Shown piece by piece: positions 46,875-59,050 of a DNA stretch of 64,000 nt. The DNA comes from an uncultured Duodenibacillus sp. (GTDB lineage: Bacteria; Pseudomonadota; Gammaproteobacteria; Burkholderiales; Burkholderiaceae_F). Both the position numbers and the translations under genes were made by a program. The stretch lies in NCBI GenBank assembly GCA_944390745.1, contig CALXQK010000020.1, positions 58,489 through 122,488 on the forward strand. Reading direction: 5' to 3'. Below the pieces are notes generated by a model. It was not told the origin of the DNA and ran no database searches. It saw only the letters and a list, made by a program, of their open reading frames with translations. How positions within the stretch are numbered: the first letter of the stretch is position 1; each line of letters starts with the position of its first letter.

Positions 46875-48017
46875 ATGCAGCAAAACACCCGTCCCGACTC
46901 CAGAGGCTTCGTCGCACGCGCCTCGATTGAGGCGATCAGCCCCTACATCGCGGGCAAGCCCATTGAGGAGACGGCCCGCGAATACGGCCTTGACGTCAAG
47001 GACATCGTCAAGCTCGCGAGCAATGAAAATCCGCTGGGCATGCCGCAGTCGGCCGTTGATGCGGCGCTGGCGGCCGCCACGGGCGCCAACCGCTATCCGG
47101 ACGGCAACGCAAGGCTTTTCCGCGACGCCGTCGCGCGCCGTCACGGCGTCTCCCCGGACTGGGTGATCGCCGGAAACGGGTCCGATGAAATCCTTTCGCT
47201 TGCCGCGCGTCTGGTGCTTGCGCCGGGGCTGCGCTGCATCTATTCGCAGTACTCCTTTTCGGTCTACGAGCTGAGCGCGCAGGAGTGCGGCGCCGAGTGC
47301 GTCGAGGTGCCCGCGCGCGACTTTGCCGTCGACCTTGAGGGCATTCTTGCCGCGGCCGATTCGAGCGCGCGGCTCATCTACATCACCAACCCCAACAATC
47401 CCACGGGCTACGCCCTCACGCGCGAGGCGCTCGAGGACTTCATGAACCGCGTGCCCGGCGAGGTGCTTGTGGTGCTCGACGAGGCCTACGCCGACTTCCT
47501 GCCCGAGGCGCTGCAGTTCGACTCCATCGAGCTCGTGCGCCGGCACCCCAACCTGATGGTCACGCGCACGTTTTCCAAGGCCTACGGCCTGGCCGGGCTG
47601 CGTGCGGGGTACGGCGTTGCGCACGCCCCGGTGATCGAGATGATGAACCGCATCCGGCCGCCCTTCAACATGAATCTCATCGCGCAGGCCGCGGCCGCCG
47701 CAAGCCTTGAGGACCGGGAGTTTCTCGCGCGCGTGCGCGCCGTCAACCGCGAGGGGCTCGAGAGGCTCGAGGCCTTCTTTGAGGCCCGCGGGGTGAACTA
47801 CCTCAAGAGCTGCGCCAACTTCATGCTCGTTCAGACGGGCCCGCAGACCGCGGAGCTCTACACGGAACTCCTGCGCCGCGGCGTCATCGTGCGGCCCGTC
47901 AAGAGCTACGGGCTCGATGACTGGATGCGCATCTCGGTGGGCACGGCCCGCGAGCTCGACCGCTTCTTCAAGGCCTACGACGAGGCCCGGGCCGCGCTTG
48001 ATGCGCGCGCCTCGTAG
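46875..48017 (+). CDS. hisC: Histidinol-phosphate/aromatic aminotransferase
   Basis: A 380-residue fold-type I PLP aminotransferase of the HisC family. LASNENPLGMP, ITNPNNPTGYALT and the PLP lysine in RTFSKAYGLAGLRAGYG are the key motifs. Its position between pheA and tyrA suggests it mainly transaminates phenylpyruvate and hydroxyphenylpyruvate, or serves both histidine and aromatic synthesis, as proposed for HisC2-type copies in betaproteobacteria. ATG 46875 has AGGGAGA upstream. Confidence 0.92.
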   Translation: MQQNTRPDSRGFVARASIEAISPYIAGKPIEETAREYGLDVKDIVKLASNENPLGMPQSAVDAALAAATGANRYPDGNARLFRDAVARRHGVSPDWVIAGNGSDEILSLAARLVLAPGLRCIYSQYSFSVYELSAQECGAECVEVPARDFAVDLEGILAAADSSARLIYITNPNNPTGYALTREALEDFMNRVPGEVLVVLDEAYADFLPEALQFDSIELVRRHPNLMVTRTFSKAYGLAGLRAGYGVAHAPVIEMMNRIRPPFNMNLIAQAAAAASLEDREFLARVRAVNREGLERLEAFFEARGVNYLKSCANFMLVQTGPQTAELYTELLRRGVIVRPVKSYGLDDWMRISVGTARELDRFFKAYDEARAALDARAS

Positions 48018-48072
48018 TTTCCCGCGGCAATTTCCAGTCCAGACAATCAAGGCAGTCAAGCAAGGTTGGATC

Positions 48073-48972
48073 ATGCAGCTCACACTCATCGGCTCGGGAC
48101 TGATCGGGGGGTCGGCCGCCTGGGCCATGAAGAAGGCGGGCGTCGTCTCGCGCGTTCACGTCTACGACGTCGCAGCCGACAGCGCCCGCCAGGCCTGCGC
48201 CATGGGCGCGGCCGACGCGGCCTTTGAAAGCATCGAGGAGGCCCTTGAGGGCGCCGACTGCATCATGAGCGCCGTGCCGGTGCAGGCCATGTCCGGCGTC
48301 TTTGCCGCCGTCGGGCGCGCGGCGCCCGAGCGCGCCTGGATCACCGACGTGGGCAGCACCCGGTGTTCGGTGATTGCCGCCGCGCGCGCGGCGCTCGGCG
48401 AGCGGTTTTCGCACTACGCCCCCGTGCACCCGATTGCGGGCGGCGAGATGCCCGGCGTTGCCTACGCCAGGCCCGATCTCTTTGCCGGCGCGCGCGCCAT
48501 CTCCACGCCGCAGGAGGGGATGAGCCCGCAGGCCGTCGAGTTCTGGGAGCGGGCCTGGAGCGCCGTCGGCGCCGTCGTCGTGCGCATGAGCGCGCGCGAG
48601 CACGACGAGGTCTTCGCCTCGGTGAGCCACCTGCCGCACGTGCTGAGCTACGCCATGGTCGACTCCATTCTCCAGGCGGGAAAGGCCGACAAGAAGCTCG
48701 CCTTCGCCGGAGCGGGGTTCCGGGACTTCACCCGCATCGCCGCCTCCAGTCCCAGAATGTGGACGGACATTTGTCTGGCCAACCGCGACTGCATTCTCGA
48801 GGCGATGGACGCCTTTGAAGCCGACCTCAGGCACCTGCGGGGCTTGATTGAATCAGGCGACGACGCAGGCCTCATGGAGGTTTTCGGACGCGCAAGCAGG
48901 GCGCGCCGCAGGCTCTTTGCCGCGGGCGCGGCCGCGGGATCTTTCGCGCCGGACCAATCCCGGGCAAAATAA
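48073..48972 (+). CDS. tyrA: Prephenate dehydrogenase
   Basis: A 299-residue NAD(P)-dependent enzyme that converts prephenate to hydroxyphenylpyruvate for tyrosine. LTLIGSGLIGGSAAWAMKKAG is the Rossmann loop, ITDVGSTRCSVIAAA and HPIAGGEMPGVAYARPDLF hold the catalytic His and substrate residues, and SHLPHVLSYAMV is the conserved dimer-helix motif. No fused mutase or ACT domain is present. The gene order hisC-tyrA-aroA is kept. Confidence 0.95.
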   Translation: MQLTLIGSGLIGGSAAWAMKKAGVVSRVHVYDVAADSARQACAMGAADAAFESIEEALEGADCIMSAVPVQAMSGVFAAVGRAAPERAWITDVGSTRCSVIAAARAALGERFSHYAPVHPIAGGEMPGVAYARPDLFAGARAISTPQEGMSPQAVEFWERAWSAVGAVVVRMSAREHDEVFASVSHLPHVLSYAMVDSILQAGKADKKLAFAGAGFRDFTRIAASSPRMWTDICLANRDCILEAMDAFEADLRHLRGLIESGDDAGLMEVFGRASRARRRLFAAGAAAGSFAPDQSRAK

Positions 48973-49050
48973 GCCTTTTTAGCCGGCGCGCCGGGACCCG
49001 CGCGCCGGGCGCTTCAGATTGACCATCAGCAACATCGCGGATCTTCAGCC

Positions 49051-50403
49051 ATGCCAGCAGCACTTTCCGAGAATTCAGGCGCCCGCGCTGCGCGCCCCGA
49101 TCGCTTTGTCGTGCGTCCGGTGACGCACGCCGAGGGCACGGTCGCGCTGCCGGGCAGCAAGTCGATTTCCAACCGCGCGCTCTTTCTGGCAGCCATGGCC
49201 GAGGGGACGACGCGGCTAGAGGGACTTCTCAAGGCCGACGACACCGACCGGATGATCGACTCGCTTGAGCGTCTTGGAATCGGCATGCGGCGCCTTGCCC
49301 CCGACGTCGTCGAGGTGCAGGGGTGCGCGGGCCGCGTGCCCGTCAAGACCGCCGAGCTCTTCGTGGGCAACGCAGGCACGGCCGCGCGCTCGCTGACGGC
49401 GCTGCTGGCCTTTGCGGGCGGCTCGTACCGCATGGACGGCATCGCGCGCATGCGCGAGCGCCCCATCGGGGATCTGCTCGCCGCCCTGCGCGAGCTCGGC
49501 GCCGAGATCGTCTGCGAGAACAAGGACGGCTGCCTGCCGCTTGTCTTTTCCCCGGCCCTGCCCAGAAGCGCCGTCGTGCACATCCGCGGCAGCGTCTCAA
49601 GCCAGTACCTGACGGCGCTTCTGATGACCGCGCCCATGATTGCGCCCCCCGAGGGGCTTGAGATCTGCATCGTGGGCGAACTCATCAGCCGTCCCTACGT
49701 TGAGATGACCGCGGCGATGATGCGCAGCTTCGGGGCGCAGGTGACGAAGACGCCCGGGGGCTATCGCGTCGCCCCCGGCACGTACCGCGCCCGCAGCGTC
49801 TGCCGCGTGGAGGCCGACGCCTCAAGCGCGAGCTATTTTCTGGCCCTCGGCGCCCTTGCCGGCGGTCCGGTGACCGTCACCGGCGTGGGCGAGGGGTCGC
49901 TTCAGGGCGACGTGGCCTTTGCCGATGTGCTCGAGCGCATGGGCGCGGAGGTGACGAAGACTGCCGACTCCATCACGGTGCGGCGCCCCGCCGGCGTGGC
50001 GCTCACCGGCGTGGACGTCGACTGCACGGCCATTCCCGATGCGGCGATGACGCTCGTGCCCATGGCGCTTTGCGCCACGGGCGCCGTGCGGCTTACCGGC
50101 ATTGCAAGCTGGCGGGTGAAGGAAACCGACCGCATCAAGGCCATGACGACCGAAATGCGCAAGTTCGGCGCCGTGGTCGAGGAGGGCGAGGACTGGATTC
50201 TCGCCGCGCACCCCGTTGACGGCGTGCGCGATGCCGTGGTCGAGACCTATGACGACCACCGCATGGCGATGAGTCTGGCGCTTGCCGCTGCGGCAGGCGC
50301 CGAGGTGACCGTGCTCGATCCGGGCTGCACGGCCAAGACGTTTCCGAATTTCTTTGAGGCGTTTGAGTCGCTGTGCCGCCGCGACCGTGCCCCGCACGGC
50401 TGA
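49051..50403 (+). CDS. aroA: 3-phosphoshikimate 1-carboxyvinyltransferase (EPSP synthase)
   Basis: A 450-residue two-domain enzyme that joins shikimate 3-phosphate and phosphoenolpyruvate. LPGSKSISNRALFLAAMAEG, LFVGNAGTAARSLTALLA and YDDHRMAMSLALAA are family motifs. The NAGTA loop keeps the Gly of glyphosate-sensitive class I enzymes. A short hydrophilic N-terminal extension precedes the fold. In some relatives aroA and tyrA or aroA and cmk are fused; here they are separate. Confidence 0.97.
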   Translation: MPAALSENSGARAARPDRFVVRPVTHAEGTVALPGSKSISNRALFLAAMAEGTTRLEGLLKADDTDRMIDSLERLGIGMRRLAPDVVEVQGCAGRVPVKTAELFVGNAGTAARSLTALLAFAGGSYRMDGIARMRERPIGDLLAALRELGAEIVCENKDGCLPLVFSPALPRSAVVHIRGSVSSQYLTALLMTAPMIAPPEGLEICIVGELISRPYVEMTAAMMRSFGAQVTKTPGGYRVAPGTYRARSVCRVEADASSASYFLALGALAGGPVTVTGVGEGSLQGDVAFADVLERMGAEVTKTADSITVRRPAGVALTGVDVDCTAIPDAAMTLVPMALCATGAVRLTGIASWRVKETDRIKAMTTEMRKFGAVVEEGEDWILAAHPVDGVRDAVVETYDDHRMAMSLALAAAAGAEVTVLDPGCTAKTFPNFFEAFESLCRRDRAPHG

Positions 50404-50475
50404 GCCGGAGAAGCCCGCCTCCATTCAACAACCTGTTTGTCTTTGACTGCGTGTTCCAAGAAGGAAGAGATTTCC

Positions 50476-51141
50476 ATGCCCTGTGAAGTCATCGCCATCG
50501 ACGGCCCCACCGCAAGCGGCAAGGGCACCGTCGCCTCGCTCGTTGCCGAGCGGCTCGGTTTTCATTATCTTGACAGCGGCGCGCTTTACCGGCTCACCGC
50601 CTACGCCGCGCTCAAGCACGGCGTCGACCCCGACGACGAGACCGCCTGCGAGGCGATCGCCCGGGGGCTTGCGCCCGAGTTCAGGGGCGGGCGCATTTTT
50701 CTTGAGGGCGAGGACGTCACCAGCGCCATCCGCGCCGAGGCCGTGGGCATTGCCGCAAGCCGCACGGCGGCGCTGCCCGCGGTGCGCCGCGCGCTGCTGT
50801 CCGTGCAGCGCGCCGCCCGCCGCGCTCCGGGCCTTGTGGCCGACGGCCGCGACATGGCCTACGTCGTCTTTCCCGACGCCTCGCTCAAGGTGTTTCTCAC
50901 CGCCAGCCCCAGGGCGCGCGCCCAGAGGCGCTATAAGCAGTTGATTGACAAGGGGATTTCTGCTAATCTCTGCGACCTTACCCGGGATCTGTCCGAACGC
51001 GACCGGCGCGACCGCGAGCGGGCGGCTGCACCGTGCCTGCCGGCGCTTGACGCGCACATCCTCGACAACTCCGGTCTGACGATCGAAGAGACGGTTGCGG
51101 TGATCCTTGCCTGGCGCGAGCGCGCGAGGGCCGCGGCCTGA
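50476..51141 (+). CDS. cmk: Cytidylate kinase
   Basis: A 221-residue P-loop kinase that phosphorylates CMP and d[37 protein letters not shown] contains the Walker A and CMP-binding start, and [24 protein letters not shown] the middle motif. [17 protein letters not shown] is the lid. AAGGAAGAG precedes ATG 50476-50478. One slight difference is [11 protein letters not shown] where most members read DGRDMGTVVFP. Confidence 0.95.
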   Translation: MPCEVIAIDGPTASGKGTVASLVAERLGFHYLDSGALYRLTAYAALKHGVDPDDETACEAIARGLAPEFRGGRIFLEGEDVTSAIRAEAVGIAASRTAALPAVRRALLSVQRAARRAPGLVADGRDMAYVVFPDASLKVFLTASPRARAQRRYKQLIDKGISANLCDLTRDLSERDRRDRERAAAPCLPALDAHILDNSGLTIEETVAVILAWRERARAAA

Positions 51142-51312
51142 GGGCTGGCCTTGCGTCCCGGGGCGGAATAAAAAATTTTTTTTCAACCCCTCCGGCAGCC
51201 GGGGTCGGAGAGGGATTGCGATATGAACGCCACCCAAATGCGCGAAGGGGCCCTGAGAGGGGCTTTTGAGCGCACCCGGTCGGGTGAGAACTTTTAAACA
51301 TCTTCTTTTTTC

Positions 51313-52998
51313 ATGACCAACACTAACAACACCGAATCTTTTGCCCAGCTCTTTGAGGAAAGCCTCGCCAAGCAGGAAATGCGCCAGGGCGAAGTGATCA
51401 CCGCCGAAGTCGTGCGCGTCGACTACAACTTCGTGGTGGTCAATGCCGGCCTCAAGTCCGAAGCCTATGTGCCCATCGAGGAATTCAAGGACGACCGCGG
51501 CGAAGTGACCGTCAAGCCGGGCGACTTTGTCTCCGTGGCGATTGAGTCGGTTGAAAACGGCTACGGCGACACCATCCTGTCGCGCGACAAGGCCAAGCGT
51601 CTGGCGGCCTGGGCGCACCTCGAGAGCGCTCTCGAGTCGGGCGAACTCGTCACCGGCACCATCACGGGCAAGGTCAAGGGCGGCCTCACCGTCATGACCA
51701 ACGGCATCCGCGCCTTCCTGCCGGGTTCGCTCGTCGACACCCGTCCGGTCAAGGACACCACGCCCTACGAAGGCAAGACGCTCGAATTCAAGGTCATCAA
51801 GCTCGACCGCAAGCGCAACAACGTCGTCGTCAGCCGCCGCGCGGTTGTCGAGGCGAGCATGGGCGAGGAGCGCGCCAAGCTGCTCGCCACCCTCAAGGAG
51901 GGCATGGTCGTCAAGGGCGTGGTCAAGAACATCACCGACTACGGCGCCTTCGTGGATCTCGGCGGCATCGACGGCCTGCTGCACATCACCGATCTCGCCT
52001 GGCGCCGCGTGCGCCACCCGAGCGAGGTGGTGAGCGTCGGTCAGGAAATCGAAGCCAAGGTTCTCAAGTTCGACCAGGAGAAGTGCCGCGTCTCGCTCGG
52101 CCTCAAGCAGCTCGGCGAGGATCCCTGGATCGGCATCTCCCGCCGCTACCCGCAGGGCACCCGCGTCTTCGGCAAGGTCACGAACATCACCGACTACGGC
52201 GCCTTCGTTGAAATCGAAAGCGGCATTGAGGGCCTCGTGCACGTCTCCGAGATGGACTGGACCAACAAGAACGTCGATCCCAAGAAGATCGTCTCGCTCG
52301 GCCAGGAGGTCGAGGTCATGGTTCTCGACATCGACGAGGAGCGCCGCCGCATCAGCCTCGGCATGAAGCAGTGCAAGCCCAATCCCTGGCAGGAGTTCAG
52401 CCAGTCGCACAAGAAGGGCGACCACGTCAAGGGCCAGATCAAGTCGATCACCGACTTCGGCGTGTTCATCGGCCTGCCCGGCGGCATCGACGGCCTCGTG
52501 CACCTCTCGGACCTCTCCTGGAACGAGCCGGGCGAGGAAGCCGTGCGCAAGTACAAGAAGGGCGACGAGGTTGAGGCCGTGGTCCTCGCCATCGACACCG
52601 ACCGCGAGCGCATCAGCCTCGGCATCAAGCAGCTCGGCGGCGATCCGTTCAGCGACTTCGCCGGCCGCCACGAGAAGGGCACGATCGTCAAGGGCACCGT
52701 CAAGAGCGTGGATGCCAAGGGCGCCGTGATCGATCTCGGCGGCGACACCGAGGGCTACCTGCGCGCCTCGGAGATCTCTGCCGAGCGCGTCGAGGACGCC
52801 TCCCAGAAGCTCTCCGTGGGCGACACGGTCGAGGCGCAGATCATCAGCGTCGACCGCAAGAACCGCTCCATCCAGCTCTCGATCAAGGCCAAGGATGCCG
52901 CGGAGGCCCGTGAGGCGCTCGATCGCGTCAACAGCGACGCCTCGAGCGGCACGACCAACCTCGGCGCTCTGCTCAAGGCCAAGCTTGAACAGAAGTAA
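51313..52998 (+). CDS. rpsA: 30S ribosomal protein S1
   Basis: A 561-residue protein with six S1 (OB-fold) domains, which helps mRNA bind the ribosome. The N-terminal domain docks on the 30S subunit, and repeats such as [24 protein letters not shown] and [23 protein letters not shown] recur at 80-90 residue spacing. The 171-base leader after cmk contains AT-rich and hairpin segments and likely supports S1 autoregulation, as in E. coli. ihfB follows 12 bases after the stop. Confidence 0.97.
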   Translation: MTNTNNTESFAQLFEESLAKQEMRQGEVITAEVVRVDYNFVVVNAGLKSEAYVPIEEFKDDRGEVTVKPGDFVSVAIESVENGYGDTILSRDKAKRLAAWAHLESALESGELVTGTITGKVKGGLTVMTNGIRAFLPGSLVDTRPVKDTTPYEGKTLEFKVIKLDRKRNNVVVSRRAVVEASMGEERAKLLATLKEGMVVKGVVKNITDYGAFVDLGGIDGLLHITDLAWRRVRHPSEVVSVGQEIEAKVLKFDQEKCRVSLGLKQLGEDPWIGISRRYPQGTRVFGKVTNITDYGAFVEIESGIEGLVHVSEMDWTNKNVDPKKIVSLGQEVEVMVLDIDEERRRISLGMKQCKPNPWQEFSQSHKKGDHVKGQIKSITDFGVFIGLPGGIDGLVHLSDLSWNEPGEEAVRKYKKGDEVEAVVLAIDTDRERISLGIKQLGGDPFSDFAGRHEKGTIVKGTVKSVDAKGAVIDLGGDTEGYLRASEISAERVEDASQKLSVGDTVEAQIISVDRKNRSIQLSIKAKDAAEAREALDRVNSDASSGTTNLGALLKAKLEQK

Positions 52999-53010
52999 TC
53001 CGGAGTCTTC

Positions 53011-53331
53011 ATGCGAGCCCTGACTAAATCGGAACTGATCAACCGCGTCTTCGAACGCCATCCCGGCCTCACCTCCAGGGATGCCGACATGGCCGTCAAT
53101 GAAGTACTGCGCACCATGGTCAGCGCCATGAGTCACGGCGTGAGAGTGGAGATCCGCGGCTTCGGGAGCTTTTCGCTGAAGTATCGCGAAGCCCGCGAAG
53201 GACGCAACCCCCGCACGGGTGAAACCGTGAAGGTGCCCGCGAAGTACGTTCCGTACTTCCGGGCCGGCAAGGAAATCCGCGAGCAGCTCAACGAGGCCCT
53301 GGCCCGTGAAAACGCTGCCGCGGCCTCCTAG
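53011..53331 (+). CDS. ihfB: Integration host factor subunit beta
   Basis: A 106-residue HU/IHF family DNA-bending protein, partner of IhfA. MRALTKSELINRVFERHPGLTSRDADMAVNEVL forms the helical body, and GFGSFSLKYREAREGRNPRTGETVKVPAKYVPYFRAGKEIRE the DNA-binding arm with the intercalating Pro in RNPRTG. The rpsA-ihfB pair is universal in beta- and gammaproteobacteria. A terminator follows. Confidence 0.97.
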   Translation: MRALTKSELINRVFERHPGLTSRDADMAVNEVLRTMVSAMSHGVRVEIRGFGSFSLKYREAREGRNPRTGETVKVPAKYVPYFRAGKEIREQLNEALARENAAAAS

Positions 53332-53441
53332 GGGGCACTGCGGGATCGCAAACTCCCGCGTGGCCTTTCGGCACAAGCTTTCTGCAGAGCCTCTGCGGGC
53401 GTCTCTCCCGAAAAGGGGAAGCGACCTGCAGGCCCAGGATG

Positions 53442-53479
53442 AAAACGCCCGACCCGGGTTTTCCGGATCGGGCGTTTTT
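53442..53479 (+). terminator. Intrinsic terminator of the rpsA-ihfB unit
   Basis: AAAACGCCCGA (53442-53452) pairs with TCGGGCGTTTT and runs into TTTTT. Confidence 0.88.
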
Positions 53480-53703
53480 CATGCCCGGGCGAGCCGCTGC
53501 CGGGAATCGACGCGGGCGGCCCGGCGCGGATCGAACCCGGTCGACTAAGGTACAATCAACGAATCGCCTTGTCTGAGGCGGCCGGGGTCTTGGCGCCGGG
53601 CCGGCCCGCGCGCCGGTCGCGGGGCGGCGCCGGAAAGCTTCTTCGGCCGGGTCCGGCTGCGGGCGGGTTGTGATTACCAGGGAAAAGGACAAGATAAACA
53701 GTC

Positions 53704-55677
53704 ATGCGAAAGAGCCTTGTTGTGTCGGCGCTGGCGTCGGCCTATGCAGTGTTGGGAGCCATGAGCGTCGCCTCGGCCGCCGAGCTCGGCGCTCTGACGG
53801 TGTATTCCAATTCGGGCGAACCCTTTGACGCCCGGCTTCAGGTGCGCGACGTCGACCCCAAGGTCGAGCCGCTGCTTGTGCGCCTTGCCCCCGCGTCGGT
53901 CTACCAGCGCGTGGGCAAGACGAGCCGCATCAACACGAGCGATCTCACGCTTGAGCTTGAAAGCAAGTCTCCCTACGTGGTGCGCATCAAGGGCAAGAGC
54001 GCCGTCAATGCCGCGGAGTTCCCCCTGATTGTCGAGCTCTCCGAGGCCGGCCGCATCTCCGCCAAGCTCTATACCGTGCAGCTTAAGAAGGCGGCTGCGC
54101 CGCAGCCGGCCGCAAGCACCGGGAGTGCCCCGGCGGCATCCGCCGCGGGCGGCGCTGCAGCGCCTGATTCCGCCCCGGTCAAGGATGAGAGCACGCCGGT
54201 TGCCGCGCGCTCGGCCGTGCCGTCGGCCGCAGGGGCCGTTCCCTCCGCCTCGAGCCCGGCGGCCGCGCCGCGCAAGAGCGCCTCGCGGGCTGATTCCAGC
54301 GCCGAGGCGCAGGCCGCCGCGCAAAAGAAGCTTGCGCAGGTGCGCGCAGCCGGCCCCGCCGCGGCGCCGCGCGCCGCAAGCGGCTCGGTGAAGCTGCCCC
54401 TTGACCCGGGAGACTACGACCTTGAGGGACCCTTTGAGGTGCGCCAGGGCATGACCATGTGGTCGATTGCCAAGCTCTACAAGGACCGCTATCCGCAGGC
54501 GACGATGGATCAGCTGCTCGTGGGCTTTGTCCGCGCCAATCCGGGCGCCTATGACGGCGGCCGCGTCAACGGCGTGAAGGTGGGCTCGCGCCTGAAGGCC
54601 CCGAGCGCTGCGGACGTTGAGAGAATTCCGGTGGACGACGCCTGGGCGCTCGTGCGCATCAATCCCAATGCCGATGCGACCAAGGCGCCCTCGCGCCGGG
54701 CGCTTGAGCGCGCCCGCACGCAGATGAAAAAGCAGGCCCCGGGCCTGATGGCCCGCGTCAGCGCCCGCGCCGCCGAGGAGCAGAAGGCCCGTGAGGCCCG
54801 CGCCGAGGCGCAGAGAAAGGCCCGCGAGGAGGAGCAGGCCCGCGCGCAGCGCGCCGAGGAGGAGCGCCTTGCCGCCCAGAGAAAGGCTGAGGAGGAAAAG
54901 GCGGCCGCCGCAGCCGCAGCCGCCGCGACGACGGCCGCGGCCTCGGGCGGCGCTGGCGGCTCTGAATCCGCCGCAGCCCCGGCCTCCGACCCCATGGGGC
55001 AGAATCTGGCGCAGGAGGCCTCCGGGCAGAGCCCTGCCGCCGCCGGCGGGCAGCCCGCCCAGGAGCAGCCCGCGGATGACCAGGGCGCTGCGGCCGAGAC
55101 TGCCGCCCCCGAGGCCCAGATTGAGGAGGAGTCCTCGACGAGCCTCTGGATCGGCGTCATCATCATCCTGCTTCTTGTCGTGGGCGCAGCCGTGCTTTAT
55201 CTCAAGGGACGCAACCGGCGCCGGCGCGACGAGCAGGCGCTGCGCACCGTGCGCTTCATGCGCTCGGAGCCCGCTAGCGCCGAACAGCTCAAGGGCGCCT
55301 CGCAGATGGCGGAAAACCGCATGCAGGCCGATCAGGCGGCCGCGCGCGGGTTCGGCGCCGCCGCATCGAATCCGGCCGCTGCGAGCGTGACCTCGCATGT
55401 CGTGCATCCTGAGGCGGCCTCCGGCGCCGCCCCCGCGGCCCATGCGCCCTCAAGCTCGGGATTCAACGTGGCCTCGGCCTACGTCCCAGAATCCCAGGCG
55501 ACGGCCGCGCCCGACGTGATGGACATCAAGATCACCAATGCGCGCAACTACCTGAGCGTGGGGTCGCTTGATGCCGCGCAGGCGCTTCTGCTCGAGGTCG
55601 AGCGCGACGGCAGCGCCCAGCAGAAGGCCCAGGCCCGCGAGATTCTCGAGACGATCCGCGCAAGGCGCGGCTCCTGA
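53704..55677 (+). CDS. fimV: FimV-like LysM/inner-membrane protein
   Basis: A 657-residue protein. A signal segment (LASAYAVLGAMSVASAAEL) leads into the FimV N-terminal domain (LGALTVYSNSGEPFDARLQV). An Ala-rich linker is followed by a LysM-like motif (GPFEVRQGMTMWSIAKLYKD, about 240-260), a coiled, Glu/Arg/Ala-rich segment (about 340-405), a transmembrane helix (LWIGVIIILLLVVGAAVLYL, about 481-500) and a conserved C-terminal FimV helix pair (AARNYL-type, DAAQALLLEVERDG). FimV proteins act at the cell pole on type IV pili and peptidoglycan. Its place before truA is typical of Burkholderiales. GGAAAAGGA lies upstream. Confidence 0.87.
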   Translation: MRKSLVVSALASAYAVLGAMSVASAAELGALTVYSNSGEPFDARLQVRDVDPKVEPLLVRLAPASVYQRVGKTSRINTSDLTLELESKSPYVVRIKGKSAVNAAEFPLIVELSEAGRISAKLYTVQLKKAAAPQPAASTGSAPAASAAGGAAAPDSAPVKDESTPVAARSAVPSAAGAVPSASSPAAAPRKSASRADSSAEAQAAAQKKLAQVRAAGPAAAPRAASGSVKLPLDPGDYDLEGPFEVRQGMTMWSIAKLYKDRYPQATMDQLLVGFVRANPGAYDGGRVNGVKVGSRLKAPSAADVERIPVDDAWALVRINPNADATKAPSRRALERARTQMKKQAPGLMARVSARAAEEQKAREARAEAQRKAREEEQARAQRAEEERLAAQRKAEEEKAAAAAAAAATTAAASGGAGGSESAAAPASDPMGQNLAQEASGQSPAAAGGQPAQEQPADDQGAAAETAAPEAQIEEESSTSLWIGVIIILLLVVGAAVLYLKGRNRRRRDEQALRTVRFMRSEPASAEQLKGASQMAENRMQADQAAARGFGAAASNPAAASVTSHVVHPEAASGAAPAAHAPSSSGFNVASAYVPESQATAAPDVMDIKITNARNYLSVGSLDAAQALLLEVERDGSAQQKAQAREILETIRARRGS

Positions 55678-55737
55678 CGGGAGGCAAGCGGCTTCCCATC
55701 AAAAAAACCGTCAACGAGATTGATGACAACCCTTCGC

Positions 55738-55776
55738 GCCGCGGCCGGCAAGTCCTTGCCTGCCGCGGCCGTTTTT
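55738..55776 (+). terminator. Intrinsic terminator of fimV
   Basis: GCCGCGGC pairs with GCCGCGGC around an inner GGCAA/TTGCC stem, followed by TTTTT. It lies 61 bases after the stop. Confidence 0.82.
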
Positions 55777-55792
55777 CTAGCGAGCTTGAATC

Positions 55793-57929
<2,137 letters not shown>

Positions 57930-58027
57930 GATTTCGGTTCTTCGCTTTTGAAAAAACGCGAGGGCGGCGGCACGGGCGGCATACGCGGCGCCTGCGGCCG
58001 CCTCTTTTATTTTTGAAGAGTTTCTTG

Positions 58028-58768
58028 ATGGGTGCAGGGATGCAGGGATTTGAAGCGCTGCGGCCGCTTGCCGCCGAATTGAAGCAGAAGGCTCGCGAGC
58101 GGCAGGAGCAGGAGGACAGGGAGCAGAAGGTCCAGGCGCGCATTGCGCGCGACACGCAGGTCTTTCTTGAGACCATGAAGCGCACGGGCGTGAAGGCCGC
58201 CTCGGGCGTCAAGATCGCGCGCCGCGTTGAGGAAAAGGACATTGACTTTGCCTCGGCCATGAAGAAGGCGGGCGTCGAGCCCCTTGGGGCAGCGCCCCGC
58301 GTGCACCACAGCAAAAGCGTCGCTCCCGAGCCCCGGCAGACCATTGCCGACAACGAAAGCGTGCTCGAGGAGAGTCTGAGCGACGAACTTGACAGCATCG
58401 AGTTTCTCGAGAGCGACGACGGCAAGAGCTTTCGCCGCCCCGAGGTCGGCCCCGACGTGCCCCGCGACCTGCGGCGCGGCCGATGGAGCATCGTCGGGCA
58501 GATCGATCTGCACGGGATGTTTGTCGAGGAGGCGCGCATCGCAGTCGTCGACTTCCTCAAGAAGTGTCAGGCCCATGAGTGGCTGTGCGTGCGCATCATC
58601 CACGGCAAGGGCAACGGGTCGCCCGACCGGCAGTCGGTGCTGCGCGAGAAGGTGCGCCGCTGGCTCAAGCAGCGCGACGAGGTGATCGCCTTCTGCGAGC
58701 CGCGCGAAAACGACGGCGGTTCCGGCGCCACCCTGGTGCGCCTCAAGCCCCTGCCGCGCAAGAGGTAG
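58028..58768 (+). CDS. Smr-domain endonuclease-like protein
   Basis: A cytoplasmic protein of about 246 residues with a Smr domain near the C-terminus: IDLHGMFVEEARIAVVDFL and VRIIHGKGNGS (the HGKG motif) followed by VIAFCEPRENDGGSGATLV, the order seen in SmrA/SmrB proteins. E. coli SmrB cuts mRNA at collided ribosomes and SmrA nicks DNA; this N-terminus is a charged helical region without recognised collided-ribosome motifs. The start is not certain: ATG 58028 (MGAGMQGFEAL) has a GAAGAG upstream; TTG 58013 is an alternative. Confidence 0.83.
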   Translation: MGAGMQGFEALRPLAAELKQKARERQEQEDREQKVQARIARDTQVFLETMKRTGVKAASGVKIARRVEEKDIDFASAMKKAGVEPLGAAPRVHHSKSVAPEPRQTIADNESVLEESLSDELDSIEFLESDDGKSFRRPEVGPDVPRDLRRGRWSIVGQIDLHGMFVEEARIAVVDFLKKCQAHEWLCVRIIHGKGNGSPDRQSVLREKVRRWLKQRDEVIAFCEPRENDGGSGATLVRLKPLPRKR

Positions 58769-59050
58769 CGCGCCCAGACCGCGGGGCGCGCCGCCCTGCG
58801 CGCATGCTGCTTGAAGAAAAAGCAAGAGTCCGCAGGCAGCGTGCGTGTTAAGATCGGCAAAGCTGCCCCGACATGCGCGTCCCCAGGACGCACGACTCGG
58901 ACGTCAGCGCCTAGGCTGAGGACTGCGCCCGGGGAGAAAGGCGGGCGCCCGGTCTTCGGTTCCACGAAATTGGACGGCGATCCTTTCATTCGCATTTTTG
59001 AGCACCTGCATGCGCCGGACCGAACCTACAACAAAGGAAAGGCATTGAAC
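58769..59050 (+). promoter_or_regulatory. Structured leader of the ABC importer operon
   Basis: A 282-base gap. A TAAGAT hexamer (58849-58854) is a possible -10. Downstream are hairpins GCGTCC/GGACGC (58877-58891), TCAGC/GCTGA (58904-58919) and GCGCCC/GGGCGC (58925-58948). AAAGGAAAGG precedes the ATG. It matches no riboswitch that I can name. Confidence 0.45.

Noticed and set aside
53518-53545. A T-arm-like CCGGGTTCGATCC on the minus strand, suggesting a tRNA
   Set aside because: No matching acceptor stem, anticodon arm or D arm can be built around it.
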